A DNA stretch of 64,000 nucleotides from Anniella stebbinsi (taxonomy: Eukaryota; Chordata; Lepidosauria; Squamata; Anniellidae), in assembly GCA_029215795.1 (NCBI GenBank), contig JARDYH010000002.1, positions 274,978,310 to 275,042,309 on the forward strand, given 5' to 3'. The translations under genes were made by a program, and so were the position numbers. Of this stretch, positions 1 to 11,744 are shown in pieces. The first letter of the stretch is position 1, and each line of letters starts with the position of its first letter. The notes beneath the pieces were generated by a model that had not been told where the DNA came from, ran no database searches, and saw only the letters and a list, made by a program, of their open reading frames with translations.

Positions 1-37
1 TTATGGTTTGAATTTGGCTTGTTCCAACAAACTATAG

Positions 38-182
38 GAACTGTTCAGACAACACGCTAAGCCATGGTTAGGCCACTAACACTTCTGCAGCAAATAGTTA
101 GTGAGAAAGTTTAAACCATGGTTATGTAGCCACCATAGTTAGGAATGGTCACACGACATGCTAAGTCATGGTTAACATATTT
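38..182 (+). mobile_element. Family A MITE copy 1
   Basis: This is a short non-coding repeat that begins with a GTTCAGACAACACGCTAAGC-type end and ends with a CATGCTAAGTCATGG-type end, so its termini are imperfect inverted repeats. The same sequence recurs at 10863-10992 and, reversed, at 48043-48187. The element is probably a non-autonomous DNA transposon. No transposase is visible and I could not define a target-site duplication. Confidence 0.7.
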
Positions 183-206
183 AGCTCAAAATGCTTAACT
201 GTTGTG

Positions 207-545
207 TCTAATCCCCCTCCTCTTGGGCAGGGTGAAGGACTATCAGACAATAATTCAGAGTCAGATTCTGAGTCCGAAGAGACATCCCAGTCCATACCAG
301 GAGTGGGAGAGTTGATTACCACAGCCTCTTTCCCAGCTGTAAATGAACCTTTGCCAGCACTTAACTCTGATGGTGTAAATAAACCCCAAGCTGAGAATCA
401 GGCTTCTTCTGAAGAGGAGGGTGTGCAAAGCCTGGTAGATGCGAGATTCCGTAGGAGAGAGAGGCGGGCTGAAGTGAGGGAGGAGAGAAGGCGGTCGGAC
501 AGATTGATTGCTCAGAAACGGCTTGGTCAGAACCAGTCTCCTTAA
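207..545 (+). pseudogene. Possible C-terminal fragment of an LTR-retrotransposon polyprotein
   Basis: The open frame is acidic and Ser/Glu-rich in its first half and strongly Arg/Glu-rich at its end (RRRERRAEVREERRRSDR), with a stop at 543-545. Gypsy-type Pol proteins often end in a basic RRS-type tail just before the 3' LTR, and the sequence that follows looks like LTR R/U5 (AATAAA near 678). The ATG at 168 lies inside the family A MITE, so it is not the original start. A pyrimidine tract and CAG just upstream of 231 could instead mark a splice acceptor. No catalytic motif is present, so the assignment is tentative. A host exon is a weaker alternative. Confidence 0.3.
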
Positions 546-762
546 AGGCATTCTGAAAGAACTGAACTTTTCCTTGAAAGAACAACTGTTTTGCTTGCTT
601 AGCATAATCTTGCCTAGAGGACAAGTCGCTTGGAACTTTTAGACCCCCTTCAGCTGGGATAAGGTGTTTATTGCCTGAATAAAGCTTTATTGATTTCATA
701 GCAGACCTCTTTATTGACTTCAAATAACGCAAGGGGAAAGAGGGACCTGACATTAACCATCA
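546..762 (+). repeat. Possible LTR or retroelement 3' end
   Basis: This segment follows the basic ORF tail. It carries an AATAAA polyadenylation signal at about 678-683 and a U5-like stretch ending in a CA dinucleotide near 752. No second LTR is in the window, so the boundaries are guesses. Confidence 0.25.
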
Positions 763-936
763 TGGCTTAGAATTTTATTTGAATAGGGCCAGTGTTAAGA
801 TTAGATTAGGCTGCACCTAATCTAAAATGGGAGCAAAAGCTTGTTAACATCTCCTGACCACCATGGAAGGGAACGGGAAGACAAAGTGCACAGGAGAGGG
901 AAGAACTTTCTGTGGCACATCCTCATAATGCTAAAC

Positions 937-983
937 AGAAGAAGAAGAAGAAGAAGAAGAAGAAGAAGAAGAAGAAGAAGAAG
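937..983 (+). repeat. (GAA)n microsatellite
   Basis: About fifteen tandem GAA units. A poly-arginine open frame across it is an artefact of the repeat. Confidence 0.95.
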
Positions 984-2025
984 ATTTTATGCAACCTGCC
1001 CTAACAAGATTAGACAGGAATAATAAATGTCATAAATATTAGGATCAGGATAGTGTTCACATCCCCAACTCAGCACTGTATTGCTTCAAGATTTGCCATT
1101 TTACTTGCATGATATGCAATGATCACTACTGTCCATAACAAAATGTGTGCTCATTAAGCCCAAGAAAGCTACAATTCTTAGCTGAACTTTCAGTTTGTAT
1201 GTGTGTGTTTCCCACAGTCTTCATACAGCAGATCTAAAGCGGAGAAAATATAATTATCAAGACATCTACTTGTACTAACCCTACTGCTTTTGGGCATTGG
1301 AATAAAAGATACTGCTTTAGGTATTTAAATAGTAAATATAGACACAGCACACTCCTGTTTATGTCTCTTCTCAGAAGCAAATGCCACTAAATTTAATGAG
1401 GTTTACTCTCCTGTAGGTGAATTTAGGACTGCAGTTTTACCTATGAAGAATGTATGCAATAACTATTTTAGTTATTCCTTTCAGGGTCAGCTTTCCTTCC
1501 AGGGTCATTTTCATCTGTTATATCTGTCATTGTTACTGCATTGATATGATGAAACTGGTCTTTGGGTTCATGAGTATAAATGAGGCAAGAATGTCCTTCA
1601 ACCTCAAACTTCCTGTGTTCTCGTGTGGTGAACTGCTTGCCGGCTTACATTCCGCAATATCAGTCAGCCTGCTGGAATTTTAAGAACACATCCTGCAAGT
1701 AACACTTTTCCCTATCAGTTATCAGATAATCTGTGAAAACCATCTGTACACAGTGGTTTTCCAGTGCTACCTCTGATGCATGCTGACACTTTAAACTAGT
1801 CTGGATTTCAGCACATATCCAACCTCACCAGCTGCTCGCACCAGGCAAGTGCAGGAGTCTAAATGGCATGCATAATTATATTAAATGCCTCTCAGACTCT
1901 ACCAGGAAATGGTAGGATAGAAGTGTTTTTGCAACATGACCCAAGAAATCAATTGGAGAACAGAGCCAACATTGCGCTATCTCCATTCTGAATAAAGCCA
2001 AGTTTCAACCTAAAAGCCAAATACA
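984..2025. other. Unassigned A+T-rich DNA
   Basis: I see no coding signature, RNA gene or repeat boundary here. It is typical intergenic or intronic sequence. Confidence 0.5.
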
Positions 2026-2177
2026 GGGCCTGTTCAGATGACACTTCAGGTTCTGCGGTTAGCAAAACTGTGGTTCTCTGGGGTTAGCACTAACCACAAG
2101 CTGTGCTGTCGCACACAACATTTTAAGCTATTGTTTGAACCGCTAACCATACTGCAGATGGTCCTACTGTAGTTAGT

Positions 2178-2808
2178 TAGGGTGACCATATTTTGGAAAC
2201 CAAAAAGGAGGACAACATGGCCGCCCCAAGGGGGCATGCCCACCAACATGGCCGGCTCCCAAAGGGACATGTCCACCCAAAGATGGCCTTGGTCACATTT
2301 CTGATTTCACAGCACACAATTAAGGCAAACCTGTTCTACATAACATCTTAATGTTAAAATCACTGAGACATTCAATGTATTTGAAATTACCTTCACTCCT
2401 ACTTTTGTAGCTTTTGCTGTACTTTAAAGATTTTGCTATACTTTGTGTGATACAGTCTCCCTTTCCCTCAAATATCTTTTCTGACTGCAAATCCTTCATT
2501 GGATGACCATAGTCTCACCTTTCCTAACATTTAACACTCTTTCCCCATCACCTTTCTCATATTCATACTCACAGCTTCAGCATACTGCTACCACTGAACA
2601 AATGAAGCAGTTGACAAGTACAGAAAAAGCTAGTACAACAAACTAGCAACCTAGCATTAAGAAAGAGTATAAAATACTATTACCCTGCAAGCATTAGCCA
2701 TGGAATAAAATGGACTAAAGGGTTGTTGTTGTTGTTGTCACTTCTCACTAGCACCTCTTAGCTTGTTTCAACTTCTGATTTATCAATGAGAAACTAATCT
2801 AACAATGT
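2178..2808 (+). mobile_element. Family F element, left part
   Basis: It starts TAGGGTGACCATATTTTGG. About 310 bases (to about 2489) match, in reverse orientation, the right part of the 57889-59041 element at 58700-59041, including the purine-rich AACCAAAAAGGAGGAC end. The right end is replaced by the next F-type element. Confidence 0.7.
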
Positions 2809-3227
2809 TAGGGTGACCACATTTGGGAAACCAAAAAAGAGGACCCTCAGTGGGGTGGGGGGTGGGAAACTGGCTTTCCGGGGCCTCTGGAAAGCATGTC
2901 ATTCACCCCTACTGCTTTAAAGGCCCCAATTGGAGTGGAGGAGGGGAAAGTGTGTCATTCCCACCCTCCACTGCTCCAATTGGGTCCTTTTCTATAATGT
3001 CCAGGAATGACATACTTTCCCCTGTAAGGTCCTGACTGGAGCAGTTGGAGGGAAATAACCCACCTCCAGAAAGCTCGTCATTCCTTCCAACCACGCTAAT
3101 GTGGCCTTAAAGGGGAAAGCTTGTCTTTCCAGGACATTATAGAAAATTACAGAAAATCCCCCCTGACACCCAGGATAGAACAAAAACCAGGACAAATCCG
3201 GGGAAATCCTGACAGTTGGTCACCCTA
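2809..3227 (+). mobile_element. Complete short family F element (about 419 bp)
   Basis: TAGGGTGACCACATTTGGG at the left and TTGGTCACCCTA at the right form terminal inverted repeats. The interior holds several partly repeated blocks around CATTCC and GGGGAAAG motifs. It is non-coding and probably a non-autonomous DNA transposon. Confidence 0.7.
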
Positions 3228-3339
3228 TCAGGGTTCAGCAAACTGCATTGCACAGGACATCTTAAATCCTGCTGCTTAACCAAAAGCCTTAAGGTGAGTT
3301 CTGAACAGGCCCATTGACATGAAATAGAAAAATAAAAAT

Positions 3340-3428
3340 GGTTCTATGCATGGTTACTCAGAAGTAAGTCCTAATGTGTTCAATGGAGCTTACACCCAGG
3401 TGAGCATGCATAGGAATGCAGACTTTAG
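3340..3428 (+). repeat. Family J palindromic repeat
   Basis: The left half carries ATGCATGGTTACTCAGAAGT and the right half an imperfect complement ending GCATAGGAATGCAG. Similar copies lie near 8768-8862, 22835-22885, 28425-28585, 36625-36685, 44972-45055, 57367-57443 and 59058-59140. It is a high-copy short palindromic repeat. Confidence 0.65.
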
Positions 3429-3994
3429 ATGTTATTATTTCTGTCTCTTAATCACAATGCGAAGCTCCGTCCTTTCCTATCTTGTTGGAATTACAGCTTT
3501 CATTCCTGTAATCTTTCATCATTAATACAGGAACTTTTCCCTCTAAGCATCCTTTATTACATCCTTCTCACATTACAGTAGGATTATTTGCCTTGCTGAC
3601 TGTGCTGACCATATCAAAATTCTTCTCAGTTATCTTATTGGCTTCTCTTTTGTTTCTGATCAAATACAGTTTTCCATTTCATTTTACTCTCTGCAACCTT
3701 GGCCTGCCCTTACTTAAGATCAATATTTCTACCTGTAGCTCAAGTCAGTAGGGGTGAAACAGATCTAGTTGATGCATGTTTCACAAGTCTTCAACCTTAG
3801 GTCCTTTCCATCTCATTTCTGTGTGGATTTTAAAGAAGAATCCTAAAACAAATCTGTACTGTTTAGTAAAAAATCTGTAATACTCACATAGTGATCTGAG
3901 GGCTGCCCTTTATTTTCCTTCCTTCCTTTTTTTTTTTACAAGTTCAACTTCCTTTGAGAAGTTACAAAATGCATTGCCTTCTGCCCTCACTACT

Positions 3995-4080
3995 GCTTTA
4001 TAGTGGTACTGAAATGCACTGATAACTGTTGGGGCACATTCCATATACCACTTTCATAATGTTATATCCTGCCTTTTATT
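3995..4080 (+). mobile_element. Family D MITE fragment
   Basis: The TGTTGGGGCACATTCCATAT and TTATATCCTGCC segments align with the middle and one end of the D elements at 10556-10705 and 21361-21492. One end is missing. Confidence 0.5.
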
Positions 4081-4340
4081 CCACATTCGTAATGATTTGA
4101 CACAAGATGTAGATCTAGTTGAAAATCCTTGTGGAACTGATACACGAAGGGCCAGGGGCATTGTACGGGAAAACAAACCAAAACATAGCTACTTCCCACT
4201 GGTACCTCTCATACAATTATCCGGGAAGATATAGCATGTAATAATGTCATGAGGCCACTTCCTGGAACATTTTTACAAGAACCTTTAACGTGCATGGCAA
4301 GTGCTATGCTTTTTAACTGCTTCAATCAGCTTGAACTTGT

Positions 4341-4434
4341 AAAAAAAAAAAAAAGGGGAAAAAAGAAGGAAGGAAGAAAAAGGAAGGAAGGAAGGAAGGA
4401 AGGAAGGAAGGAAGGAAAAGGCAGGCAGGCAGGC
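4341..4434 (+). repeat. Poly(A) then (GGAA)n and (GGCA)n tract
   Basis: A run of A is followed by about twelve GGAA units and then GGCA units. The open frames on either strand are repeat artefacts. Confidence 0.95.
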
Positions 4435-4800
4435 CTAAAGGGCAGCCCCCAGGTTACCTTGTAAACTGTATGTAGTTGAACTGAACTGTGGAAACATTCC
4501 CAGAATGGTGGACTAATCCACATATCTGTGGTCTGATCTGCGCATGGGTCTGGAAGGTGCCAATCGGCTACATTTGCTCCAAAATGCAGACCAAACAAAA
4601 TTCTCTCCCATCCTTACAGTTCATGCATATATCAAGTTTTGGCACTCTGCTGAGGTTTTAGCACTCTGCTGAGGTTTGGGCTTACAGACCCCCTCCTAAG
4701 CTTGCCTTTGCGCCTTTACAATATGGTTTATGGTAGCTCTGCAAGTCAGGATTGTAAACCCGGAATATAAACAAATCTTGGTCAGTTGAAAATGACCACA

Positions 4801-4801
4801 A

Positions 4802-4836
<35 letters not shown>

Positions 4837-4837
4837 G
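4801..4837 (+). repeat. (AAAT)n microsatellite
   Basis: About nine AAAT units, a common LINE or SINE tail remnant. The flanks are not clearly recognisable. Confidence 0.9.
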
Positions 4838-5059
4838 TTTCATAGGGAAAACAGTTCTGTTGGGAGTGGACATACGCACCAGAGACAAATCCCACAAGTA
4901 AATTATAGACTTGCGCAGTATTTTTATACACTTACTCCAAAGGTAAAACAAACTTCAAAATGATAATTTTTCAGTGGATTGAATGCTTCTTCTAGAACCA
5001 GCAGTGCAGCTATGGCTGGACATCGTGGCAGAAGTCCAGGGTCCCACAGCCCAGCTGGC

Positions 5060-5121
5060 TGGGGGATGCTGGGAGTTGTAATACAATATGTCAGGAGAAC
5101 ATCAGGTTGGGGAAGGCTAAA
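5060..5121 (-). repeat. Family E repeat, partial
   Basis: Contains ATGCTGGGAGTTGTAATAC and ends in CAGGTTGGGGAAGGCTA, matching one half of the palindromic family E (best copies at 49836-51075). Confidence 0.6.
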
Positions 5122-6257
5122 TAACTCTAGGATTTAAAATTACCTAGCTGGATGGAACACCTACTGGTTCCCAGATGTTTAAAATGGAAGCAACCCTAAA
5201 TCTTGGAGCCACCTTTCCTGCTAGTACAGGAGGCAGTTTCCCAAAATGAATGCATATCAATACTACACTGGAAAAAGTTATCATGTTGGTTTTCATGTTA
5301 GCCACAAACACAAAATTTAGAAGTATATTTCCACAGAATACTGCATAATATTTTTTTTTATTACAAACAGTGTACCAAATCATTTTCACACTGCCAAAAT
5401 CTATAGGTCTATGCAAGTGCTTTGTAGAACTGCTAGAATTATATCGTTTCTGCATGCAACCAGCCCAATAACACTGAGTGATAATAATAGCATTACTAAA
5501 ATTAATTCTAAACCCCAATTTCCCCTCAAAATTCACAGCAGCAAATTCCATTTCAAAGGGAAATTTGCCTCTGAATTTTCACATTAAAAAATAGCAGTTT
5601 TGGAGCTGGCACTCCCCTCCGTCCCCTCCGTCTATTTCTGATTAAGTTTATATAACTAACAGTTTAAAATCACCATGCAATCACTATTTCTATATCTTGA
5701 TTTCATATAATTTCACCCTTGGAAGTCTAAAAAGCACTATTGTGAAACCTGGCTGAATTTCAGCTGCTTGTGCGTGTCCCACCCCCTCCCCAGGTCCTAT
5801 CTTATACTGCTGAGTTTATTCATACTCTTATCCTACCATTTACTAACACATTTTAATGAAACCAAAACTGCAACAGCTGTAGCACAATAAAACAATGGAA
5901 GCCTCTTCCCTCAGTGACTTTTTGCCTTAGTCATACATAGGCTGATAACTAATTAAAATACAACTAGTACACAGTTGTCATCTGTGGTGAAGTTTAATTT
6001 ACTACAACGACAATGAGAACAGTTGTCAGGGTAGCATCATCACAAACCTTCCCTCACACATAAACATTCTTTCTCAGGTACCTGTCAAATAGTCATGATT
6101 AATTTCCTCTAGGGCATTTAAAGAAACACAGTTTATGGTTTGTGTAATTTAAAAGTTTCTCCAGGTAAAATACATTTAGATTCAAATATTAGGTTCCATG
6201 CTATATTAACTACAAATTTATAGTTGCACTTAACTTTTACAATATTCCAGATCAACT
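5122..6257. other. Unassigned A+T-rich DNA
   Basis: No gene or repeat that I can name. A 135-residue open frame on the minus strand (5144-5551) has no recognisable domain. Confidence 0.45.
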
Positions 6258-6360
6258 TTTGGCCCTCCAGATGTTTTGGGGTAAAGCTTCTTAGTCAGCA
6301 TAGCCAATGGTGAGGCATGAAATGGGAATTGTAAGCCAGAATGTCTGGACAGCCATAAGT
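6258..6360 (+). repeat. Family E palindromic repeat
   Basis: The half beginning TTTGGCCCTCCAGATGTTTT pairs with the inverted half around AATGTCTGGACAGCCATAAG, with AATGGGAATTGTAAG in between. Confidence 0.6.
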
Positions 6361-7096
6361 TGTCTCCCCGCCCGCCCACAATATTCCATTTATCTATGAA
6401 ATAAAACATGAAACTTATTTAAATTATTTGCTACCATGATGTAAATCAAAGAACCTTCCATTATTGGGTTTTCCTTTGTTCTTTTAGGCAAGAAGATATT
6501 TCATTTACCTATGCGAAATCACTCAGCTATTGGGAGATTATCTGTAGTAAACAAGTCAACCATTTTAAGATGGATATGCTTTTGTGACGAGTCCTTTACA
6601 CACAGATGTCCCTTATCTCATCTAGTTTGGCAGCATCTATATGAACAGCTAGTCAAAGAGAGAGGGCTGCAGTGTCTCTTAGCTTGATGCTGACTCTGAC
6701 TGTCAGCTGACATCTTTTCTATTGAACACCACAGGGCATAATTGCCACCAGACCTGTTGTAGAGAAAGTGGCTTCAAGTTCTCTCCTGAGGGACAAAATA
6801 ATTCCAAATCAGAGTACTACAGGAGCTTCTTTGTTAAACACATGAGCTGTACATATTATAAGAAGATTGAATTATGGTTTCAACTTATAGTTTTTCATCT
6901 GTATTTTATATACCTCCCAGAGCTGAGTAGAATTTGGAACTAACCAGAGCACACACACCACACCATGACCTGGTTGGGGAGAGACCAAATTGCATCCTGC
7001 AGTTCAACTCTGATACAAGGGTTAAGTTATCTTATAAGGAATCTAGCTTCCAGTTTGCTTCAGAACATTTCTGATTCTAATCGTAAATAAGATCTA

Positions 7097-7097
<1 letters not shown>
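6361..7097. other. Unassigned DNA
   Basis: Nothing recognisable beyond base composition. Confidence 0.4.

Positions 7098-7129
<32 letters not shown>
7098..7129 (+). repeat. (AAT)n microsatellite
   Basis: About ten AAT units. The flank does not show a clear LINE body. Confidence 0.9.
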
Positions 7130-7131
<2 letters not shown>

Positions 7132-8288
7132 TTTGACTGCAATGGACATAGCTGCCACATTTATACCCAGTATCTCCTGGAGAAATGTGTAAAGTGTCGA
7201 GGGGAGTGAAGGAAAGATACATGAAGACACTTGTAGGCATGTGTTGAGGAACCAAGACTGGCCATGAATTCCTAGCATGTATCCAGTGTTTGAATGGGGC
7301 TGTGTGTCTCTTCAACATATTCCAATGTAAATGCATCAAGCTGGGGTCCTTGATCTGACAGGAAGGGAAGGTTCATTTTGACCATAACAGAGAGTGGTGC
7401 AGGGGGAAGGGACACCAGGAGTTTAAAGTGCCGGAGCTGGGGTGACCAGCTTCTTCTCTTGGCTAATGTGATGATGGCTTGGGAGCTGGAATTGTTTCTC
7501 AGCCTGAGTGGGCCTTAAGGGAAGCCCCTCCTTTTTGGTCCACTCAGCAAAGATATTGGGGAGTGCTTTCCACAGACCTATCCACACTTTTCTTTTTATG
7601 GCAATTCTACACAGCAAAGGTATTTTACACATTACTCTTGACCCAGCATTAGCCATCAGTTGGTGCTGCTGGGATGGAATTTTATCTAGGATCATGATTG
7701 GTGGCCTTTGATCTTAGGTTTTTTGCCTGACATCAAAGCAATCTCCTACTAGTAGAAGTTTGCCCGACAGCTTTGGTGTATCAAACTAAGAGCCATTACA
7801 ACTTGTGCAAAGCCAGGTCTGTTCACTAGGAGCTAATACTAAACAAATATTACTAAGTTAAATAATGAAATGTCTTCCAGGCAAAGCAGACCCAATGAAC
7901 CTATTCAACACAGTAAGTATCACCATACTCCACTGTCACATCCACTGACTTGGCAGTGATTGAACAAGACATACCATTTTGTTTGCATCCACAGTGCAAC
8001 GTTGCACATCCTGTTACACTAATATTTTTCACAAATCATTCAGAAGCTTGTTTACTCTGTTCTTTCTCTGACAACACTCCTGCCTGTAGGCACAAATGCA
8101 CCTGCCTGATATAAAGTGTGAATTAGGCCGAAGGGTCATGAAGTCAGTAGTCACCAGTTTCTTAGCAGAAACTATCCAGGATCATGATAGTCCTCAGTAA
8201 ATCAACTGTTTCTTTTTTTTCTAACTTGGCCATAATACTATCATAATAGCCGGTATCTTGATAAAGGATGTGAGAAGGAATTTAAACT
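7130..8288. other. Unassigned DNA
   Basis: Overlapping short open frames on both strands at 7423-7711 show no domain or codon-like constraint. No repeat boundary found. Confidence 0.4.
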
Positions 8289-8410
8289 CATATAAAATCA
8301 TAAAATCACAGAATAGTAGAGTTGGAAGGGGCCTATAAGGCCATCGAGTCCAACCCCCTGCTCAATGCAGGAATCTACCTTAAAGCATCCCTGACAGATG
8401 GTTGTCCAGT
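8289..8410 (-). mobile_element. CR1 LINE 3' end fragment
   Basis: The AATCACAGAATAGTAGAGTT and AGTCCAACCCCCTGCTCAAT segments are hallmarks of the reverse complement of amniote CR1 3' ends. The ATAAAATCATAAAATCACAG stretch on the left corresponds to the degenerate 8-bp terminal repeats. This is a short 5'-truncated copy with no ORF left. Confidence 0.8.
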
Positions 8411-8457
8411 ACCAAGTCTGCACTACAACTTATACTCCTGAATAAAGCTACTTGGAA

Positions 8458-8690
8458 ATATCTATTTATTTATTTATTTATTTCATTTCTATGCCACTCA
8501 ATAGCTGAAGCTCTCTGAATGGTTCACCAAAATCAAAACCACAAAATACAGCATAAGTGAATCCCATTGTTATTTATTTTAGAGATTTATACTCTGCCCT
8601 TCAAACAGGTTTCCAAGTCTGCTTACACAGAATCAAAATGCAATTCAAAAAGAAAAGAATTTAAAGCAATTTAAAAGTGCTAACATCATA
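8458..8690 (-). mobile_element. L2-like LINE 3' UTR and tail
   Basis: A (TTAT)n tract at 8461-8483 is followed by TTTCATTTCTATGCCACTCA and AGCTCTCTGAATGGTTCAC. Equivalent tail sequence occurs at 29960-30110 and 43646-43710. The second part (from 8575) resembles another LINE tail. No coding part remains. Confidence 0.55.
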
Positions 8691-9684
8691 CATACATGCA
8701 AATTTCCAAATGAATATTCTTAGGATCATGGTCATAGAAGGAAGATACCAAAATATAGCTTTAAGGTGTAATCCTATGAATGTTTAGGCAGAAAAAGTAC
8801 TAGAACTTCCAGCATTCCCCAGCCATCTATATATAAACATGCATAGGATTATGCCTTTAAGACCTTTTTTGCCCTTCATTAAACTAGAAAGGTTTACTGT
8901 GATCAGTGATACAGAACACCATTGAGTACTCTACAGTGAAACAAGAGACGTTCAGACTAGTATAATTAGCAGGTAATTTGCTCAAAGTCTGGTGATTGAG
9001 TAGAGTTAATCTGACAGTAATACATATATTATATAGAGCACAATTATTGTTTATGGAATTGTCATTTAAAAACATTTGGACAATTTAGACGTTTTAATTG
9101 CCTGTAGGGTTAATAGCATCCATCACATATAATAAACATTATGACAAAAGTTAATTAGCATCTCTTTCAAAAATCAATCACAAAGCATAAAAGAGCAGGG
9201 ATTAGAACTTCAGAAATGGATTGAACACCTGATGAGAATATAGCATGTTAAGGAGCTCAGACTTTAGCAGCTCAGGAGGTGCATAAGGTGTAGTGACATA
9301 CAACAGAGCTTGAATTTCAACTGGTTTTGTACCACAAAAGCCTCTGAGATCAACTGTATACAGCGGCACAAATGCCAAGGTTGACAACATTTCATAAAGG
9401 TAGAGGGTAAATATAGCCATTGCTCATTTCCCAATTTATTCATTTAAACTGATACAAATATTAAACTAGCACTGACATCAAATTAGATATGCAATCTGTG
9501 TGTGTGCGGGGGTGGGGGTGATCTCTATTCCCTTGCCCCATCTATCCTGGTATCCAGCACAGGGCGAACCCAGATTTTATATCTTCACACAGTGGGGCCA
9601 TCTCACAGCTGCAGAATGGGAATTCATATTTCACAAATCCGAGGAGTGACAGCAAAATAGTCTAAATCCTTGGAAAAGGCATTG
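8691..9684. other. Unassigned A+T-rich DNA
   Basis: A family J-like palindrome lies near 8768-8862. Otherwise nothing is recognisable. Confidence 0.4.
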
Positions 9685-9752
9685 CTCTATGGGGCTGACG
9701 GGAGTTGTAGTCAAAAATATCTAGAAGACACCAGGTTGCCTACCCATGGCCC
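9685..9752 (-). repeat. Family E repeat, partial
   Basis: GGCTGACGGGAGTTGTAGTC and GACACCAGGTTGCCTACCC match the right half of family E. Confidence 0.5.
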
Positions 9753-10391
9753 AAGTGTATGACCCATCTTTCATTCCTGGTTTAGCAGCTCCAGATCTTA
9801 GAAGGAATAAATATGTTCCAGTATAAAAGAAACATAGAAGTCAGTGATGAACTAAGTGTTTTACTCTCAATATGCTTTGCAATATGTTACATTATATGAT
9901 AGTAACATGTTCACTATTTCTCACTTATTTACTAGATCCTTCCAGCCATATCACCCTTCTAAGAACACAAGAATTGCCTTCCTGAATCAGCTGAAGGTCC
10001 ACCCATCTCATCAGATGTCTCTGGAAATCCACAAACAAGACACAACAATGGCTAATTTCCCCTGATAGACCTCTACTTCACATATGTATCTCATTGTGTG
10101 TTTTTAAAACTATCTATTTCAACTGCAATAAGTTATACACCAACCAATTTATCAATCATCAGTTTCTATATAATGGACATCACTATGTTAGAAATAGAAT
10201 TCAGCTATTGCAAATGAGAATTTAATTTTATATGAGCCGAAACCTGGAGAAAGTAGATATTCATTTTATTAAAAACAAACATTTCAACAGCTTTCTAACT
10301 GAACAAGGCTCATTTACAGTTTTTAGTTGAGAACTTTTTCTCTTCATCTGTAGAAGTTCCAAATTAAATCAGACAGTATCAAACATATAGA
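9753..10391. other. Unassigned A+T-rich DNA
   Basis: No gene or repeat that I can support. Confidence 0.4.
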
Positions 10392-10478
10392 GCAGCCTTC
10401 CCCAACTGGTGTCCTCCAGGTGTGTTGGAAAGCAATTCCCATCATTTCCAGCCAGCATGGCCAGGTTGAGGAAGGCTA
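10392..10478 (+). repeat. Family E palindromic repeat
   Basis: Starts CAGCCTTCCCCAACTGGTG and ends GGTTGAGGAAGGCT, which are complementary termini. The middle carries the CCAGCCAGCATGGCC core seen in the other copies. Confidence 0.7.
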
Positions 10479-10555
10479 AAATAGAGTTTGGGCTAATTCT
10501 CCCCACCCAAAGTCAATGGGATGTTTGATTGTACTGAAGACAAGCTTCAGACAAA

Positions 10556-10705
10556 GAGCCTATCTACACTACTGCTTTAAAACGGTTTAAAGTGGTTAAA
10601 AACAGTTTATAACAGTTTTGAGAACTGTTGGAACCCAGGACACACTCCACATACAGTTTTCAAAATGTTTCCAAAGTGTTTTATCCTGCGTGTGTAGATA
10701 GGCTC
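10556..10705 (+). mobile_element. Family D palindromic MITE
   Basis: Terminal inverted repeats GAGCCTATCTACACT and GTGTGTAGATAGGCTC flank about 150 bp of largely self-complementary sequence (AAAACGGTTTAAAG, AACAGTTTATAACAG). A second copy at 21361-21492 has TTA target duplications. Confidence 0.75.
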
Positions 10706-10862
10706 GGAGTCATTAAGGAAACAATCCTAGACATGCATAGAGTTGTGCCATATTTCCTCTGTTTCAAGGATTTGATCTAAATTTAAATGATAAAGAACAC
10801 ATATCATCATGAGTTGCTTTGGTGCAAGCAGACAGAAACATTTACTAAGCCTGGTTTATATT

Positions 10863-10992
10863 GGCCTGTTCAGACAACTCACTAAGCCATGGTTAGGCCG
10901 CTAACCCTTTTGTAGCAAATGGTTAATGAGTGTTTTTAAACAGTGGTTATGTAGCCACCGTGCTTAGGAATGGTTCAAATAACACGCTAAGC
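10863..10992 (+). mobile_element. Family A MITE copy 2
   Basis: Starts GGCCTGTTCAGACAACTCAC and ends in CACGCTAAGC. It aligns along its length with 38-182. Confidence 0.75.
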
Positions 10993-11134
10993 TTCGCACT
11001 TATCTGAAAGTTTGCTTTTCAAGCATGAATTTTGACTAGATCTTTCAAAAATGTCTTTTGCATGACATAATCAACTAGTTCTGTTCAGCTAAGGATCTAA
11101 TATGACTTAACTCTGTGTTCAGTGGGGCTTACTC

Positions 11135-11472
11135 TCAGGGGCTACTGTTTGGCCCTGAGGGCTGCATGTGATGCAGCACTGGGAGGCGCATGCTCATATG
11201 CACATGCGCGCACACACATATCAGCAATCCTGATACTTAAAGCTCTTTCTTCGCAGCTAGAAGCAGGGGAGAAAAAGCAATAAGGATCATTGGAGGGCGA
11301 CTGGGAGGAAAGGGGACGGAAAGATTTCTCTCCATCTTTTCCCACAGCAATCCTGATAAAGATCACTTTTTCCTCAATGTTAGCAGTAGTGGAGAAAGAG
11401 TGAACTGTATCAGGAGCACTGGGGGAAGGGTGCAGAAAAAGCAGGGGTGTGGGCTCAGTTAAGGCCTGAGGA
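11135..11472. repeat. Diverged tandem duplication upstream of the Ngaro-like element
   Basis: The AGCAATCCTGATA...GGAGAAAAAGCAA block near 11220-11300 recurs in diverged form at 11346-11430, about 120 bp later. It does not match the retroelement repeats, so I treat it as flanking DNA. Function unknown. Confidence 0.4.
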
Positions 11473-11578
11473 GGAGCATCCATATGATGCCACTGGGCGG
11501 GGCGGGGCAGGGCCGAGCGGCTTAAATAGCCGGCTAATGGGCCTGCCCGCCCTCTTCATCTCTGCGAAGCGAAGCTCC
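11473..11578 (+). repeat. Split direct repeat A1
   Basis: The sequence from GGAGCATCCATATG to GCGAAGCTCC is repeated at 19080-19175 with a few substitutions and small indels. It marks the 5' end of the element. Homology beyond 11578 is lost. Confidence 0.8.
11519..11570 (+). promoter_or_regulatory. Possible internal promoter of the Ngaro-like element
   Basis: A TTAAATA TATA-like box at 11522 is followed about 30 bp later by a pyrimidine-rich CCCTCTTCATCTCT stretch suited to initiation. The same arrangement is conserved in A2 (19124-19170). The function is inferred from position only. Confidence 0.4.
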
Positions 11579-11744
11579 AGCTCTGACGGCTGGGCGAGGC
11601 GCGCAGACCAGGCCTTCCAGCGTGGCGCAGCTGGAGAGAGGCGTGCGAGCGGCTTTCAGGTGGCCTGGCAGCAGCGAGGAGCAGCTACAGCGGTGGAAAG
11701 AGGGAGGCGAACCCATCCACCCTGCCGGCGGCAATAGCGGGGTG

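Larger units (their letters stand above)
2026..3312 (+). mobile_element. Family B inverted-repeat element split by family F elements
   Basis: The ends are GGGCCTGTTCAGATGACAC on the left and an imperfect inverted GAACAGGCCC on the right. The left part (2026-2177) is matched in reverse at 48925-49094. A block delimited by TAGGGTGACC at 2178 and GGTCACCCTA at 3227 interrupts it. The two B copies are interrupted at different points, so the F insertions are independent. This is nested DNA-transposon debris with no surviving transposase. Confidence 0.7.

Noticed and set aside
841..1023. Open frame encoding a long poly-arginine stretch
   Set aside because: It is the translation of a (GAA)n microsatellite. 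Nothing else in the frame looks coding.
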